The notes beneath the pieces were generated by a model that was not told where the DNA came from, made no database searches, and was given only the letters and a program-made list of their open reading frames with translations. From Gammaproteobacteria bacterium (GTDB lineage: Bacteria; Pseudomonadota; Gammaproteobacteria; Steroidobacterales; Woeseiaceae), in the NCBI GenBank assembly GCA_029865385.1, contig JAOUGX010000016.1, positions 1 through 55,428 on the forward strand: a DNA stretch of 55,428 nt, in the 5' to 3' direction. Of the stretch, positions 44,854 through 53,686 are shown in pieces. The translations under genes and the position numbers were made by a program. The number at the start of each line of letters is the position of its first letter. Position 1 is the stretch's first letter.

Positions 44854-45681
44854 ATGCTGAAACTGCTTTTGGTAATCGCTGCCGCTTATGGGTTGCTCGT
44901 CATCGTCGTGTATTTCATGCAAGGCCGCATGCTGTACTTGGCAGATGTGCCGGGCCGAACCCTGACCATGACACCAGGCGATGCTGGCATGGACTATCAG
45001 GATGTCTACATCGAAACGGCAGACGGAGTGAAACTGCACGGCTGGTTCATCGCGGGGCGATCATCCCGGGTGCTGTTGTTCTTTCATGGCAATGCAGGAA
45101 ATATCTCTCATCGCCTGGACTCGATAAGGCAATTTCAGGACCTGGGCCTGTCCGTATTGATTATCGACTATCGGGGATACGGCCAGAGCGAGGGACGGAC
45201 CACCGAAAAAGGAATGTACCTCGATGCAGATGCAGCCTGGCGTTATCTTGTCGAGAGTCGCGGCATCGTCGCCGGCGATATCATCCTGTTCGGGCGTTCA
45301 CTGGGTGCTTCTGTTGCATCATGGCTGGCCGCGCAACGTCAGCCGTTGGCGCTTATAGTGGAATCGTCCTTCACGTCGGTGCCGGACATTGCCCGGGAAC
45401 TCTACCCATGGCTCCCGGTGCGCTGGTTGACCCGCTTAAGTCATGCAACGCAGGATCACGTTCGGGATGTTCGATGCCCGGTGCTGGTGGTTCACAGTCG
45501 CGACGACGAGATCATCCCGTTTCACCATGGCGAAGCAATATTTGCGTCCGCACACGAACCCCGCACCCTGCTGGCAATTCGCGGCAGCCACAACGACGCA
45601 TTCCTTCGGGACGAGCATACCTATATCGGGGGCCTCCGAACGTTTCTTGCTGAACTTTCCGCGCCTGCTCTGTTGCGTTAA
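44854..45681 (+). CDS. Membrane-anchored alpha/beta hydrolase (YfhR/BEM46-like)
   Basis: 275 aa from ATG 44854; a TTG at 44842 is an alternative. One N-terminal membrane helix anchors the domain (LLLVIAAAYGLLVIVVYFM). Catalytic triad: Ser in LFGRSLGASVAS, Asp in VVHSRDDEIIP, His in IRGSHNDAF; oxyanion text is FFHGNAGNIS. Substrate unknown. The 209 bp upstream show no gene. Confidence 0.88.
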   Translation: MLKLLLVIAAAYGLLVIVVYFMQGRMLYLADVPGRTLTMTPGDAGMDYQDVYIETADGVKLHGWFIAGRSSRVLLFFHGNAGNISHRLDSIRQFQDLGLSVLIIDYRGYGQSEGRTTEKGMYLDADAAWRYLVESRGIVAGDIILFGRSLGASVASWLAAQRQPLALIVESSFTSVPDIARELYPWLPVRWLTRLSHATQDHVRDVRCPVLVVHSRDDEIIPFHHGEAIFASAHEPRTLLAIRGSHNDAFLRDEHTYIGGLRTFLAELSAPALLR

Positions 45682-45843
45682 GCACTGGAGCTTGTGTGGA
45701 AAATTAAAAGGTCTGCTTGTGGCCTTTGCGGCCGGTCAGATGGCCAAGTTCCGTTTGGTAATAACGCAAGTAGCGATACCGAACGATCTGCGTCTGAGTA
45801 TCATGGCTATTCAACCGGTGAATTCGAATCAGGTGCCACAACC

Positions 45844-46866
45844 GTGCATACGAAAACTGTCCTTGTCGTATTGATCTGCTTGTTCTCAGGCTGTGCCGCG
45901 GAACCAGATAATTCTGCGCACCAATTCAGCGATTCCGGTGGAAGCTTCCGCGAGCAGGTAACTTTGCCGGGTTACCCAGGCAGACCTTACGATATTTTTA
46001 TCCCGGCGAACCTGAAAGCACCGGCGCCCGCACTTCTGGTCCTCCACGGTGGCGGTTCTGATGCAGTCAATGCCGTTCGTATGACCTGTCCCGGTGGCGA
46101 CGCCTCGCACCGGGACTGCATCACGAACCATGCGGCGCAGAACGGCTATGTGGCCGTTTTTCCGCGAGGCACATCGCGCCGCCTGTTGAAACGAGTGCGG
46201 ACCTGGAATGCCGGCGGCGGCGACATCGACAAGCAGTGGATTTGCACGTCAGGGCTGGCTTGTGAAAACAATGTCGATGATATTGGCTACTTCAATGCCT
46301 TGCTTGATGCACTGGAGGTCAGTACCCAGGTCGACATGCATAGGGTCTATGCAACGGGAATTTCGAACGGCGCAGCCATGGCTCACCGATTGGCTTGCGA
46401 AATGCCACACCGAATCGCGGCAATCGCTGCAGTAGCTGGCGCCAACCAGGTAAGCGCCGTTCAAGGCTGCAAGCCAAAGCGACCGGTCCCGGTTTTGCAG
46501 ATACACGGGACGGCCGATTGCGCCTGGCGCTACGACGGTGGTGCACCAAACTGCGTCGGTGCGCCGCGGTTCGAAGGTGAATACATCGCCGTGGAACGCA
46601 GCATGCGCGTATGGCGTGATATCAATGGCTGTGCCGACGAGTTTGCGACGACCGAATTGCCGGATCGATATAATGACGGCACACAGGTGACGCGCTTCGA
46701 TTGGCGCGACTGCCAGGCACCGCTGGCTGCTTATCGGATAACCGACGGCGGACACACCTGGCCAAACGGCTACCAGTATCGACCTGCGAACAAGATCGGT
46801 GCTGTTACCCGCGAATTGACGAACGACCACATCTGGAAATTCCTTGCGTCACACGCATTGCCGTAG
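45844..46866 (+). CDS. Lipoprotein esterase of the PHB-depolymerase/feruloyl-esterase family
   Basis: 340 aa from GTG 45844, where a lipoprotein signal starts (VLICLFSGC, lipidated Cys at residue 17); the open frame goes back to 45694 without one. The alpha/beta hydrolase core has the nucleophile in GISNGAAMAH, Asp in QIHGTADCAW and His in ITDGGHTWPNG. Several extra Cys pairs suggest disulphides in the periplasm or at the cell surface. Ester substrate unknown; polyester or acylated polysaccharide is typical of the family. Confidence 0.82.
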   Translation: MHTKTVLVVLICLFSGCAAEPDNSAHQFSDSGGSFREQVTLPGYPGRPYDIFIPANLKAPAPALLVLHGGGSDAVNAVRMTCPGGDASHRDCITNHAAQNGYVAVFPRGTSRRLLKRVRTWNAGGGDIDKQWICTSGLACENNVDDIGYFNALLDALEVSTQVDMHRVYATGISNGAAMAHRLACEMPHRIAAIAAVAGANQVSAVQGCKPKRPVPVLQIHGTADCAWRYDGGAPNCVGAPRFEGEYIAVERSMRVWRDINGCADEFATTELPDRYNDGTQVTRFDWRDCQAPLAAYRITDGGHTWPNGYQYRPANKIGAVTRELTNDHIWKFLASHALP

Positions 46867-46881
46867 TTAGCGTTTCGCAAA

Positions 46882-49212
46882 CTAATTCCTGAGCGGCGCG
46901 CCATATTGCAGCATGTGCTCGATGCGCGCTTTCGTTTCAGCCGTCCGGGCAAGCCGGCCGAAAGACTCGCGCTCGAGTGCACAAATATCGTGTTCACTAA
47001 GCAAGGTACCGGCAGTGACTTGGCCACCGCACACGATGTTGGCGATCTCAGAACCTGTCCTGACATCGTGCGGAGTCAGCTTGCCATGCGCATGCGCTTT
47101 CTCCAGCCACTCGAGCATCTGTTGACGAATCACCGTGCCCGGCATCGCCAATGGTTCGCGTTTCTCGAATCTATAATCTCCCGCCATGTCATTAACCGTC
47201 TCTAGTGCAGTGGACAGCAGCCGGTCGCGGTTCATGACAAAGCTGTCGACACCATCGCGAAACATTGCCAGCGGTTCCGCTTCGAGCGGCGAACCGGCCG
47301 TCTTGCCATAACCGATGTTCCTGAACGCGGCCCAGGCCGCTTTCTCGATGTCGCCCTCGCGTTCGTACCAGCGGTACAGCATTTCCTTGACGCCACCGCC
47401 GCCCGGCACGACGCCCACCAGCGTTTCAACGAGGCCTGTAACCGAGTTCGCATGAAAAATGACTTTGTCAGCGTGCAACACGACTTCGAAGCCGCCACCG
47501 AGTGACAGGCCGGACGGCGCGGCGACGACCGGTATCGGCGCGTACTTCAAAGACAGCACGGTTTGCTGGAAATGCTCCAGGAACGCATCGAGTCCCCGCC
47601 AGTTTTTTGCCGCGATAAAGTCGCGGACCCCGGCCAGGTTGACGCCGCAGGAGAAATGCTGCGCATCGTTGTGAACGATCAGTCCGCGAAAATTCTCCGA
47701 CGCATGCGCTACCGCATCCGAGATCAGCTGCATCGAATCGCCATCGAGCGTATTGGCCTTGCTGTGGAATTCCACCAGGCCGATGTCGTCGGGCAGCCCG
47801 AAATAACTGGCGACGGCATTTTCCCTTATGGCTCTCAGGCAGCGGCGCTTTTCGCTGAATCGAATGACGCCGGGCGCTCGAACGAGATTCGTGTATCCGC
47901 CATCGGCCTGCAGGAATTGCAGCCGCCCGTTGTCGACCCGGTAGAAAGTCCGCCCGGCGGCCGTGCGCAAGAAATGCGGAATGTCGCGCCCGTCATTCTC
48001 GAGTCGTTCGATGAATCGATCCGTACCGATTGCGTCGATCATCTGGAACGGACCCTGGATCCAGTTGTAGCCGAGCTTCATCGCATCGTCGACGGCGAGC
48101 AGCGACTCGTTGACTTCGGGAACCAGGCTTGCCGCATAACTCAAGGTGCTCGCAAGGATCTCCCAGGCGTAGCGTGCGTACTTGTCATCGCCTTCCAGCA
48201 GCCGCGTGAAGTCGCCGGCTGCTTCTGCCATTGCGGCGGCCGGAATCTTCGCAGGCTTGAATTCCCGATATCCGAAAGTATCGAAATCCAGCGTTTGCCT
48301 CTCGTCCGCCGCCGTGTCGGCCTTGCGATAGAAGCCACCCTTCCCGCCCTTGTTACCGATTCGCCCTTCGCGAATCATGCGCTGCATCAGCGGAACCGGT
48401 TGCGCAACGGCATGAAAACGGTCGGCCGCCGGCAATATCGACACCAGGCTCTGTGCGACGTCGCTCATCAGGTCGATGCCGATCAGGTCGTACAGCCCGA
48501 ACACGCCGGTTTTCGGTATGCCCATCGGGCGGCCGAATATTGCATCAGCCTCTTCCGCTGCCAGACCCATGGCGAATGCGGCGTGCAGCGCGGTCTGGAT
48601 GGCAAACACACCGACCCGGTTGCCGAGGAATCCCGGTGTGTCGTTGCAGACGACGATCCCCTTGCCCATCCGCGATTCGTTGAAAGCCTCCAGGCAGTCC
48701 ATCACTGACTGCCGCGTGTCTTCGCCGCGCACCAGTTCGAGCAACTGCATGTAGCGAACCGGATTGAAGAAATGCGTGATGGCGAATTCTTCGCGGAAAG
48801 CTTTCGGCATGCCCTCGACGAGCAGCGAGATCGGAATGGTCGAGGTATTCGACGTGACGATCGAACCGGGCTTTCGCACCGCATCGATGCGGCGATACAG
48901 CGCACGCTTGATGTCGAGACGCTCGACGATCGCTTCGGCGATCCAGTCGGCATCGGACAGCAACGCCAGGTCGTCTTCGATGTTGCCGATGCGAATCCTC
49001 GCAGCGAAATCCGGATGCAGCAGGCCCGGTTGCCGCGGGTCCAGCAGGCGCTCGATCGCCCGTTCTGCGATCGCGTTGCGTCTCGGGCCATCCGCCGGCA
49101 GATCCAGCAGCAACACGTCCACGCCGGCGTTCGCCAGCTGCCCTGCAATGCCGAGGCCCATCGTTCCTGCACCGATAACGGCGGCGCGTTCGATGCGATA
49201 CAGAGGCTTCAT
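46882..49212 (-). CDS. Bifunctional 3-hydroxyacyl-CoA dehydrogenase/enoyl-CoA hydratase (FadN-like)
   Basis: 776 aa with the dehydrogenase first and the hydratase last, opposite to FadB. NAD site: AVIGAGTMGLGIAGQLANAG; catalytic text ITHFFNPVRYMQLLELV; C-terminal dehydrogenase block KGGKGGFYRK. The hydratase half has DAQHFSCGVNL and SGLSLGGGFEVVLHADKV. Works in fatty-acid or other acyl-CoA beta-oxidation. No thiolase or acyl-CoA dehydrogenase gene accompanies it in the window, unlike fadNAE loci. Last visible gene of the met operon, 3 bp after the hydrolase. Confidence 0.92.
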   Translation of the reverse strand: MKPLYRIERAAVIGAGTMGLGIAGQLANAGVDVLLLDLPADGPRRNAIAERAIERLLDPRQPGLLHPDFAARIRIGNIEDDLALLSDADWIAEAIVERLDIKRALYRRIDAVRKPGSIVTSNTSTIPISLLVEGMPKAFREEFAITHFFNPVRYMQLLELVRGEDTRQSVMDCLEAFNESRMGKGIVVCNDTPGFLGNRVGVFAIQTALHAAFAMGLAAEEADAIFGRPMGIPKTGVFGLYDLIGIDLMSDVAQSLVSILPAADRFHAVAQPVPLMQRMIREGRIGNKGGKGGFYRKADTAADERQTLDFDTFGYREFKPAKIPAAAMAEAAGDFTRLLEGDDKYARYAWEILASTLSYAASLVPEVNESLLAVDDAMKLGYNWIQGPFQMIDAIGTDRFIERLENDGRDIPHFLRTAAGRTFYRVDNGRLQFLQADGGYTNLVRAPGVIRFSEKRRCLRAIRENAVASYFGLPDDIGLVEFHSKANTLDGDSMQLISDAVAHASENFRGLIVHNDAQHFSCGVNLAGVRDFIAAKNWRGLDAFLEHFQQTVLSLKYAPIPVVAAPSGLSLGGGFEVVLHADKVIFHANSVTGLVETLVGVVPGGGGVKEMLYRWYEREGDIEKAAWAAFRNIGYGKTAGSPLEAEPLAMFRDGVDSFVMNRDRLLSTALETVNDMAGDYRFEKREPLAMPGTVIRQQMLEWLEKAHAHGKLTPHDVRTGSEIANIVCGGQVTAGTLLSEHDICALERESFGRLARTAETKARIEHMLQYGAPLRN

Positions 49213-49215
49213 TAT

Positions 49216-50025
49216 TTACGCGGCCGGGTTGTGCCGAAAAATGAAATCGCGAAGCAGTTTCCTGCATTCGTCCGGCACTTCGACGGGCAACATGTGGCCG
49301 CAGTTCGCCACGACATGCAGCTCGGGGTTTTGCAGGTGTTGCACGAGTTCCATGCCGGCCTTGCGCGGCGCCATGCGATCCTCGGCCGCCAGGACGACCT
49401 GGCACGGCACGCGGATTTTTTTCGCCGCAATGCGGCCATTGCCGTAGTTGTTGCAGGCATTGAGGTCCGTGGCCAGTTCATCCGGCGCATTGCGCCACAT
49501 CACTTTGCGCCCGATACCGGGCAGGGAACTTCCCGGCACCGGCCCCCGGTGAAAGTGACCCGCATCGCCGAAGCCCCAGGAATTCATCATGTCCACAGCC
49601 GATTGCGGCGTCTCTTTGGCTGCTTTCAACAACGAGGCATTGACCGGCGTTGCGAGTCCGCTCGCGATAAACGAAATACTGCGCAGGCGTTTCGCATAAC
49701 GCGCTGCGTATTCGAGCGCAACGAGGCAGCCCTGCGAATGGCCGACCAGCGACAACCTCTCAATACCCAGGAATTCGACCACCTCGTCCAGCCAGTCGGC
49801 CATCGCTTCGATTGTCGTGAGGCCGGGTCCATCGGAGCCGCCATGGCCCGGCAGGTCCAGCGCCAGCACGGCGTAACCGCGAAACGCAAAAAACCGCGAA
49901 TACAGGCTCCAGAACGTGTGGTCGAGCGCACTGCCGTGCAGGAAGACGATCACCGGCAGCTTGCTGTCGAATGCCTTGCCGCCGGTTGCCGCGAAGGCGG
50001 TCTTGCCGCCCAGTTCGAATTGCAT
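49216..50025 (-). CDS. Alpha/beta hydrolase
   Basis: 269 aa, no signal peptide. Oxyanion HGSALDHTFW, nucleophile Ser in LVGHSQGCLVALE, Asp in LAAEDRMAPRKA, His in ANCGHMLPVEVP. Lies 2 bp after metY and 3 bp before the FadN-like gene, so it is part of the operon; a role in releasing an acyl or thioester product is possible but unproven. Confidence 0.88.
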   Translation of the reverse strand: MQFELGGKTAFAATGGKAFDSKLPVIVFLHGSALDHTFWSLYSRFFAFRGYAVLALDLPGHGGSDGPGLTTIEAMADWLDEVVEFLGIERLSLVGHSQGCLVALEYAARYAKRLRSISFIASGLATPVNASLLKAAKETPQSAVDMMNSWGFGDAGHFHRGPVPGSSLPGIGRKVMWRNAPDELATDLNACNNYGNGRIAAKKIRVPCQVVLAAEDRMAPRKAGMELVQHLQNPELHVVANCGHMLPVEVPDECRKLLRDFIFRHNPAA

Positions 50026-50027
50026 CG

Positions 50028-51326
50028 TCAGCTTCCCGACGCTTTTTTTGCGGCGCGGAAGCCGTTTTCGAAATCGGCTTTCAGATCGTCGACGTGCTCT
50101 AGCCCGACCGACAGCCGGATCATGTCCTCGGAAATTCCTGCAGCGACCAGCGCGTTGGCGTCGATGCGCGAATGCGTCGTGGTCGCGGGATGAATGATCA
50201 AAGTCTTCGCATCGCCGACATTGGCAAGGTGCGATGCGATGCTGAGGTTTTCAATCAGCGCTTTGCCCGCGTCGCGACCGCCCTTGACGCCGAAACTGAT
50301 GATCGAGCCTGCACCTTTCGGCAGGTACTTGCCGGCCAGCGCATGGCTGCGGTGCGACGGCAGGTCCGGGTGATTGACCCAGGTCACCTGCTCGTGTTGC
50401 GACAGGTATTCGAGCATCTCGCGCGTATTGGACAGGTGCCGGTCCATACGCAACGACAAGGTTTCGATTCCCTGCAACAGCAGGAACGCGTTCATCGGGC
50501 TCATGGACGGCCCGAAGTCCCGCATGGCTTCCGCGCGAATACGCGTTGCAAACGCGCTCGGGCCGAATTCCTCCCAGAAGTTGATGCCGGAGAACGGCGC
50601 ATAGGGCGCGCTGACGGTCGGGTACTTGTCCGTCGCGCCCCAGTCGAAATTGCCGCCGTCCACGATGGCGCCGCCGATTGCCACTCCGTGGCCGCCCAGC
50701 CACTTGGTGACCGAGTGAATCGTGATGTTCGCGCCGTAATCGAAGCAACGGCAAAGGTACGGCGTGTTGAAGGTTGCGTCGACCATGAACGGGATGTGGT
50801 GTTCGCCTGCGATCGCCGCAACCGCATCGAGATCGAGGATGTCGAGGCCGGGATTGCCGATCAGTTCGCCGTAAATGAGCCGCGTGTTGTCCCGGATCGC
50901 CGCGCGAAACGCGTCGTTGTCCGTGGGATCGACAAACGTGGTCGTGATGCCGAAGCGCGGCAGCGTGTTTTTCATCAGGCTGATGTTGCCACCGTACATT
51001 TGCGACGACGCAACGATGTGATCGCCCTGCCCGAGGATTGCCGTAATCGCACAGAATGTTGCCGCCATGCCGGATGCGGTGCATACCGCGGCAGAACCGC
51101 CCTCCATCGCCGCGATGCGTTGCTCCAGTACCGCCACGGTCGGATTGGTAATACGCGAATAGGCGTGCCCGCCGCGCTCCAGGTTGAAAATCGACGCGGC
51201 GGTATCCGTGTCCGGGAATACGTACGATGTCGTCTGGTAAATCGGCGCGGCTCGCGCACCGAAAACCGGGTCGACGATTTGTCCGGCGTGCAGGCTGATG
51301 GTGTCGAAGTGAAAAAAATGTGACAC
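50028..51326 (-). CDS. metY: O-acetylhomoserine (thiol)-lyase MetY
   Basis: 432 aa from the GTG at 51326 (GGGA 6 nt upstream; frame open to 51356). Length and insertions are those of MetY rather than MetB. The opening FDTISLHAGQIVDPVFGARA and YSRITNPTVAVLEQRIAAME are characteristic; the PLP Lys is in HSVTKWLGGHGVAIGG. It makes homocysteine from sulfide, or methionine from methanethiol, and acyl-homoserine supplied by the upstream metA. Confidence 0.94.
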   Translation of the reverse strand: MSHFFHFDTISLHAGQIVDPVFGARAAPIYQTTSYVFPDTDTAASIFNLERGGHAYSRITNPTVAVLEQRIAAMEGGSAAVCTASGMAATFCAITAILGQGDHIVASSQMYGGNISLMKNTLPRFGITTTFVDPTDNDAFRAAIRDNTRLIYGELIGNPGLDILDLDAVAAIAGEHHIPFMVDATFNTPYLCRCFDYGANITIHSVTKWLGGHGVAIGGAIVDGGNFDWGATDKYPTVSAPYAPFSGINFWEEFGPSAFATRIRAEAMRDFGPSMSPMNAFLLLQGIETLSLRMDRHLSNTREMLEYLSQHEQVTWVNHPDLPSHRSHALAGKYLPKGAGSIISFGVKGGRDAGKALIENLSIASHLANVGDAKTLIIHPATTTHSRIDANALVAAGISEDMIRLSVGLEHVDDLKADFENGFRAAKKASGS

Positions 51327-51398
51327 GTGTTTCCCTTGGTCAAGCGTCCCGCGCAACGATAGCGGAATGGCGATCGATCATACAGCGAATTGACCGCT

Positions 51399-52487
51399 TC
51401 ACGCAGAAGCCCGGCCGCGAAGCTGCAACGGATCCTGCGGATCGACATCCGGCATGAATTGCAGCTTGCGATCAAGATTGGTCAGCTGATAGACGAGACC
51501 GAGCCAGTTGTTGACTATGGTCTTGCCGGTATCGCCCCAGGTATTGTCGACGAGCGCCGCGAGCGCTTGTTCCGGAAATTCCGCAGCGCTGCCGCGAGTC
51601 GATTTTGCTTTTCTTGCCCGCTCGAGAAACTGCAGTGCGATATCTGCCGCTTCCGCGGAAAAATAATGCTCGGGGAACGGCGGCGGTGCTTCGAGCTCGC
51701 CGCCGAGATAGCGCAGCACTTCGCGCTTGTATTCTTTCAGCAGGCTCACGGCGCTGTACTCCGGGTGCCCCTGAAAATAGACGCTTCGAAACTGGTCGGG
51801 GCTCACGGCGAGATGCACGCCGGCTTCCGCGCTTTCCACCAGCACATTGATGCCGGCAGCCTCCAGCTCGTCTTTTCGCACTTCGTTGTAACGCGAGTGC
51901 GGCGCGTCGAAGCGCGTGTTGATGTCGCGCATCAAAGGGTGATTGACGCGGGAGATGCGGTGACTGTAGACGCCCCATTTCTTCTGCGCTAAACGGTGCC
52001 GGTCGACACCGTACAGGTGTTTGACCAGTGCGTGCGTTGCCAAACAGGAACAGAGGATCGATGCGACGTTGTCCTCTGCCCAGCGAACGACACGCGTCAG
52101 CGGTTCCCAGAAAGGCTCCTGGTCCAACGAAGGGTTGGCAACGTTCGCGCCGGTAATGATCAGCGCATCGAGACCCTCCGCCCGAAGCTGCTCGAACTTG
52201 AAATAGTAACGGTCGATATGTGCATCAGCCTGAGGGCTTCGATTCAATTCTGGCAGCGAGAACGGATAGACGTAGAACTGCGCGATCTGGTTGCAGTTGC
52301 CGACGAGACGGATGAACTGTTCTTCGGTCGCCGCCAGCGCCGCATCGGGCATCATGTTCAGAAGCCCTATGTGCAATTCGCGGATGTCCTGTTTCCGCGC
52401 ACGATCCAGCGACAGCACGGATTGACCGCTCTCGCGCAGGCGCCGGAAGGCAGGCAATTCGTTGTGGGCGACCAGCGGCATCGTCAA
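51399..52487 (-). CDS. metA: Homoserine O-acyltransferase, MetA family
   Basis: 362 aa (enteric MetA about 309). The family core is clear: ELHIGLLNMMPDAALAATE, ITGANVANPSLDQEPFWE, nucleophile Cys in ILCSCLATHALVKHLYG, VYSHRISRVNHPLMRDI, and His/Glu in VYFQGHPEYSAVSLLKEYKR. The text after ITGA differs from the enteric ITGAPLGLVEF type, so the acyl donor (succinyl- or acetyl-CoA) cannot be fixed; the MetY partner favours acetyl. One base separates it from the DmdA-like gene. Confidence 0.88.
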   Translation of the reverse strand: MTMPLVAHNELPAFRRLRESGQSVLSLDRARKQDIRELHIGLLNMMPDAALAATEEQFIRLVGNCNQIAQFYVYPFSLPELNRSPQADAHIDRYYFKFEQLRAEGLDALIITGANVANPSLDQEPFWEPLTRVVRWAEDNVASILCSCLATHALVKHLYGVDRHRLAQKKWGVYSHRISRVNHPLMRDINTRFDAPHSRYNEVRKDELEAAGINVLVESAEAGVHLAVSPDQFRSVYFQGHPEYSAVSLLKEYKREVLRYLGGELEAPPPFPEHYFSAEAADIALQFLERARKAKSTRGSAAEFPEQALAALVDNTWGDTGKTIVNNWLGLVYQLTNLDRKLQFMPDVDPQDPLQLRGRASA

Positions 52488-52488
52488 T

Positions 52489-53643
52489 TCATTCAGGCTG
52501 TGCGAATTCTGTCAGCCGTGGAAACCACGGGAACTCGCACACCGTCAGCGGTCGCCGCCCGTCGTTCGTCTCGACAGTCAACGCCGTGCCGATATCGGAT
52601 AGTTCCGCCGGCACGCTGGCAAAGCCGATGTTTTTCTCCAGCCGCGGCGAGCGCACCAGCCGGGTCACGTGGCCGACCGGCCGGTCGTTCGAATACACCT
52701 TCCAGAATCGGTCGTTCGACCCGCCCTTGAGTTCGCCTTCCATTTCCACGCCGACCAGCCGCCGCGCCGCTCCCTCGTCGCGTATTTTCCGCAACGCTTC
52801 CTTACCGATGAAATCCACCGCTTTGTCCAGATCGACCAGGCGTTCCATTCCCAACACGTAAGGATTGTCCGAGCGTCGAATGTCCGAGACGTAGGACAGC
52901 AACCCGCCCTCGACACTGCGGATCGTCGACGGCGCGATAGGCGCAATGTCGAAGGCTTTGCCGGCTGCCATCACGCGCTCCCATAATTCGTCGCCGCGGT
53001 GCCGGTCCTGCAGGTATAACTCAAAGCCCAGTTCTCCGCTCCAGCCGGTACGTGCAAGCACAAGCGGTATGCCATCCAGAGTAGTCTCGCGCAGCCAGTA
53101 GTACCTGAGATCCCAGACCCAGTCGCCGAACAGCGCGCTCGCCACTTCGGGCGCCTTCGGTCCCTGCAATTGCAGCGGCGACACGTCCGGCTCGAAAACG
53201 GAAACCTGCAGGCCGCTGTTTACCGCGACACCGCCTGCCCACAACAGCACATCGCCGTCACCCGGGGAAATCCAGAAACGATCCTCGGCGAGCCGCAGCA
53301 AGACCGCGTCGTTGATGATGCCGCCATCCTCGGCGGTCAGGACCATGTACTGGCACTGGCCGACCCGGCATTTCGACATGTCGCGCGGTGTCAGCCGCTG
53401 CACGAATTCCAGTGCGTCGGGCCCTCCGATCTCGACCTGCCGTTCACTGGCGACGTCCCATAGCGTGACGTCCTTGACCAGGCTCCAGTACTCGCTGACC
53501 GGGTCCGTGTAAACGGTCGGCATGTACATGTGGTTGTAGATCGTGAACGCTTTCGCACCCCAACGCAGCGTCGCATCGAAATACGGTGATTTTCTTACTC
53601 GCGGACCGATGGCGATCTGCAGACCCGGCATCTTTTGCGTCAT
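52489..53643 (-). CDS. GcvT-fold methyltransferase, DMSP demethylase (DmdA)-like
   Basis: 384 aa from ATG 53643; the frame is open to 53778. It belongs to the folate-binding GcvT family. Text close to DmdA includes FTIYNHMYMPTVYTDP, LWDVASERQVEIGGPDA, EPDVSPLQLQGPKAPE and VGHVTRLVRSPRLEKNIG. DmdA moves a methyl group from dimethylsulfoniopropionate to tetrahydrofolate. Here it sits between metH and metA, so 5-methyl-THF formed could feed methionine synthase directly (inference). Another methyl donor, or an aminomethyltransferase role, is possible; no gcvH or gcvP is near. Confidence 0.75.
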   Translation of the reverse strand: MTQKMPGLQIAIGPRVRKSPYFDATLRWGAKAFTIYNHMYMPTVYTDPVSEYWSLVKDVTLWDVASERQVEIGGPDALEFVQRLTPRDMSKCRVGQCQYMVLTAEDGGIINDAVLLRLAEDRFWISPGDGDVLLWAGGVAVNSGLQVSVFEPDVSPLQLQGPKAPEVASALFGDWVWDLRYYWLRETTLDGIPLVLARTGWSGELGFELYLQDRHRGDELWERVMAAGKAFDIAPIAPSTIRSVEGGLLSYVSDIRRSDNPYVLGMERLVDLDKAVDFIGKEALRKIRDEGAARRLVGVEMEGELKGGSNDRFWKVYSNDRPVGHVTRLVRSPRLEKNIGFASVPAELSDIGTALTVETNDGRRPLTVCEFPWFPRLTEFAQPE

Positions 53644-53686
53644 GACTCGTGCTTGTAATCGTTGTTCAAACAGGGATTTCCATGTC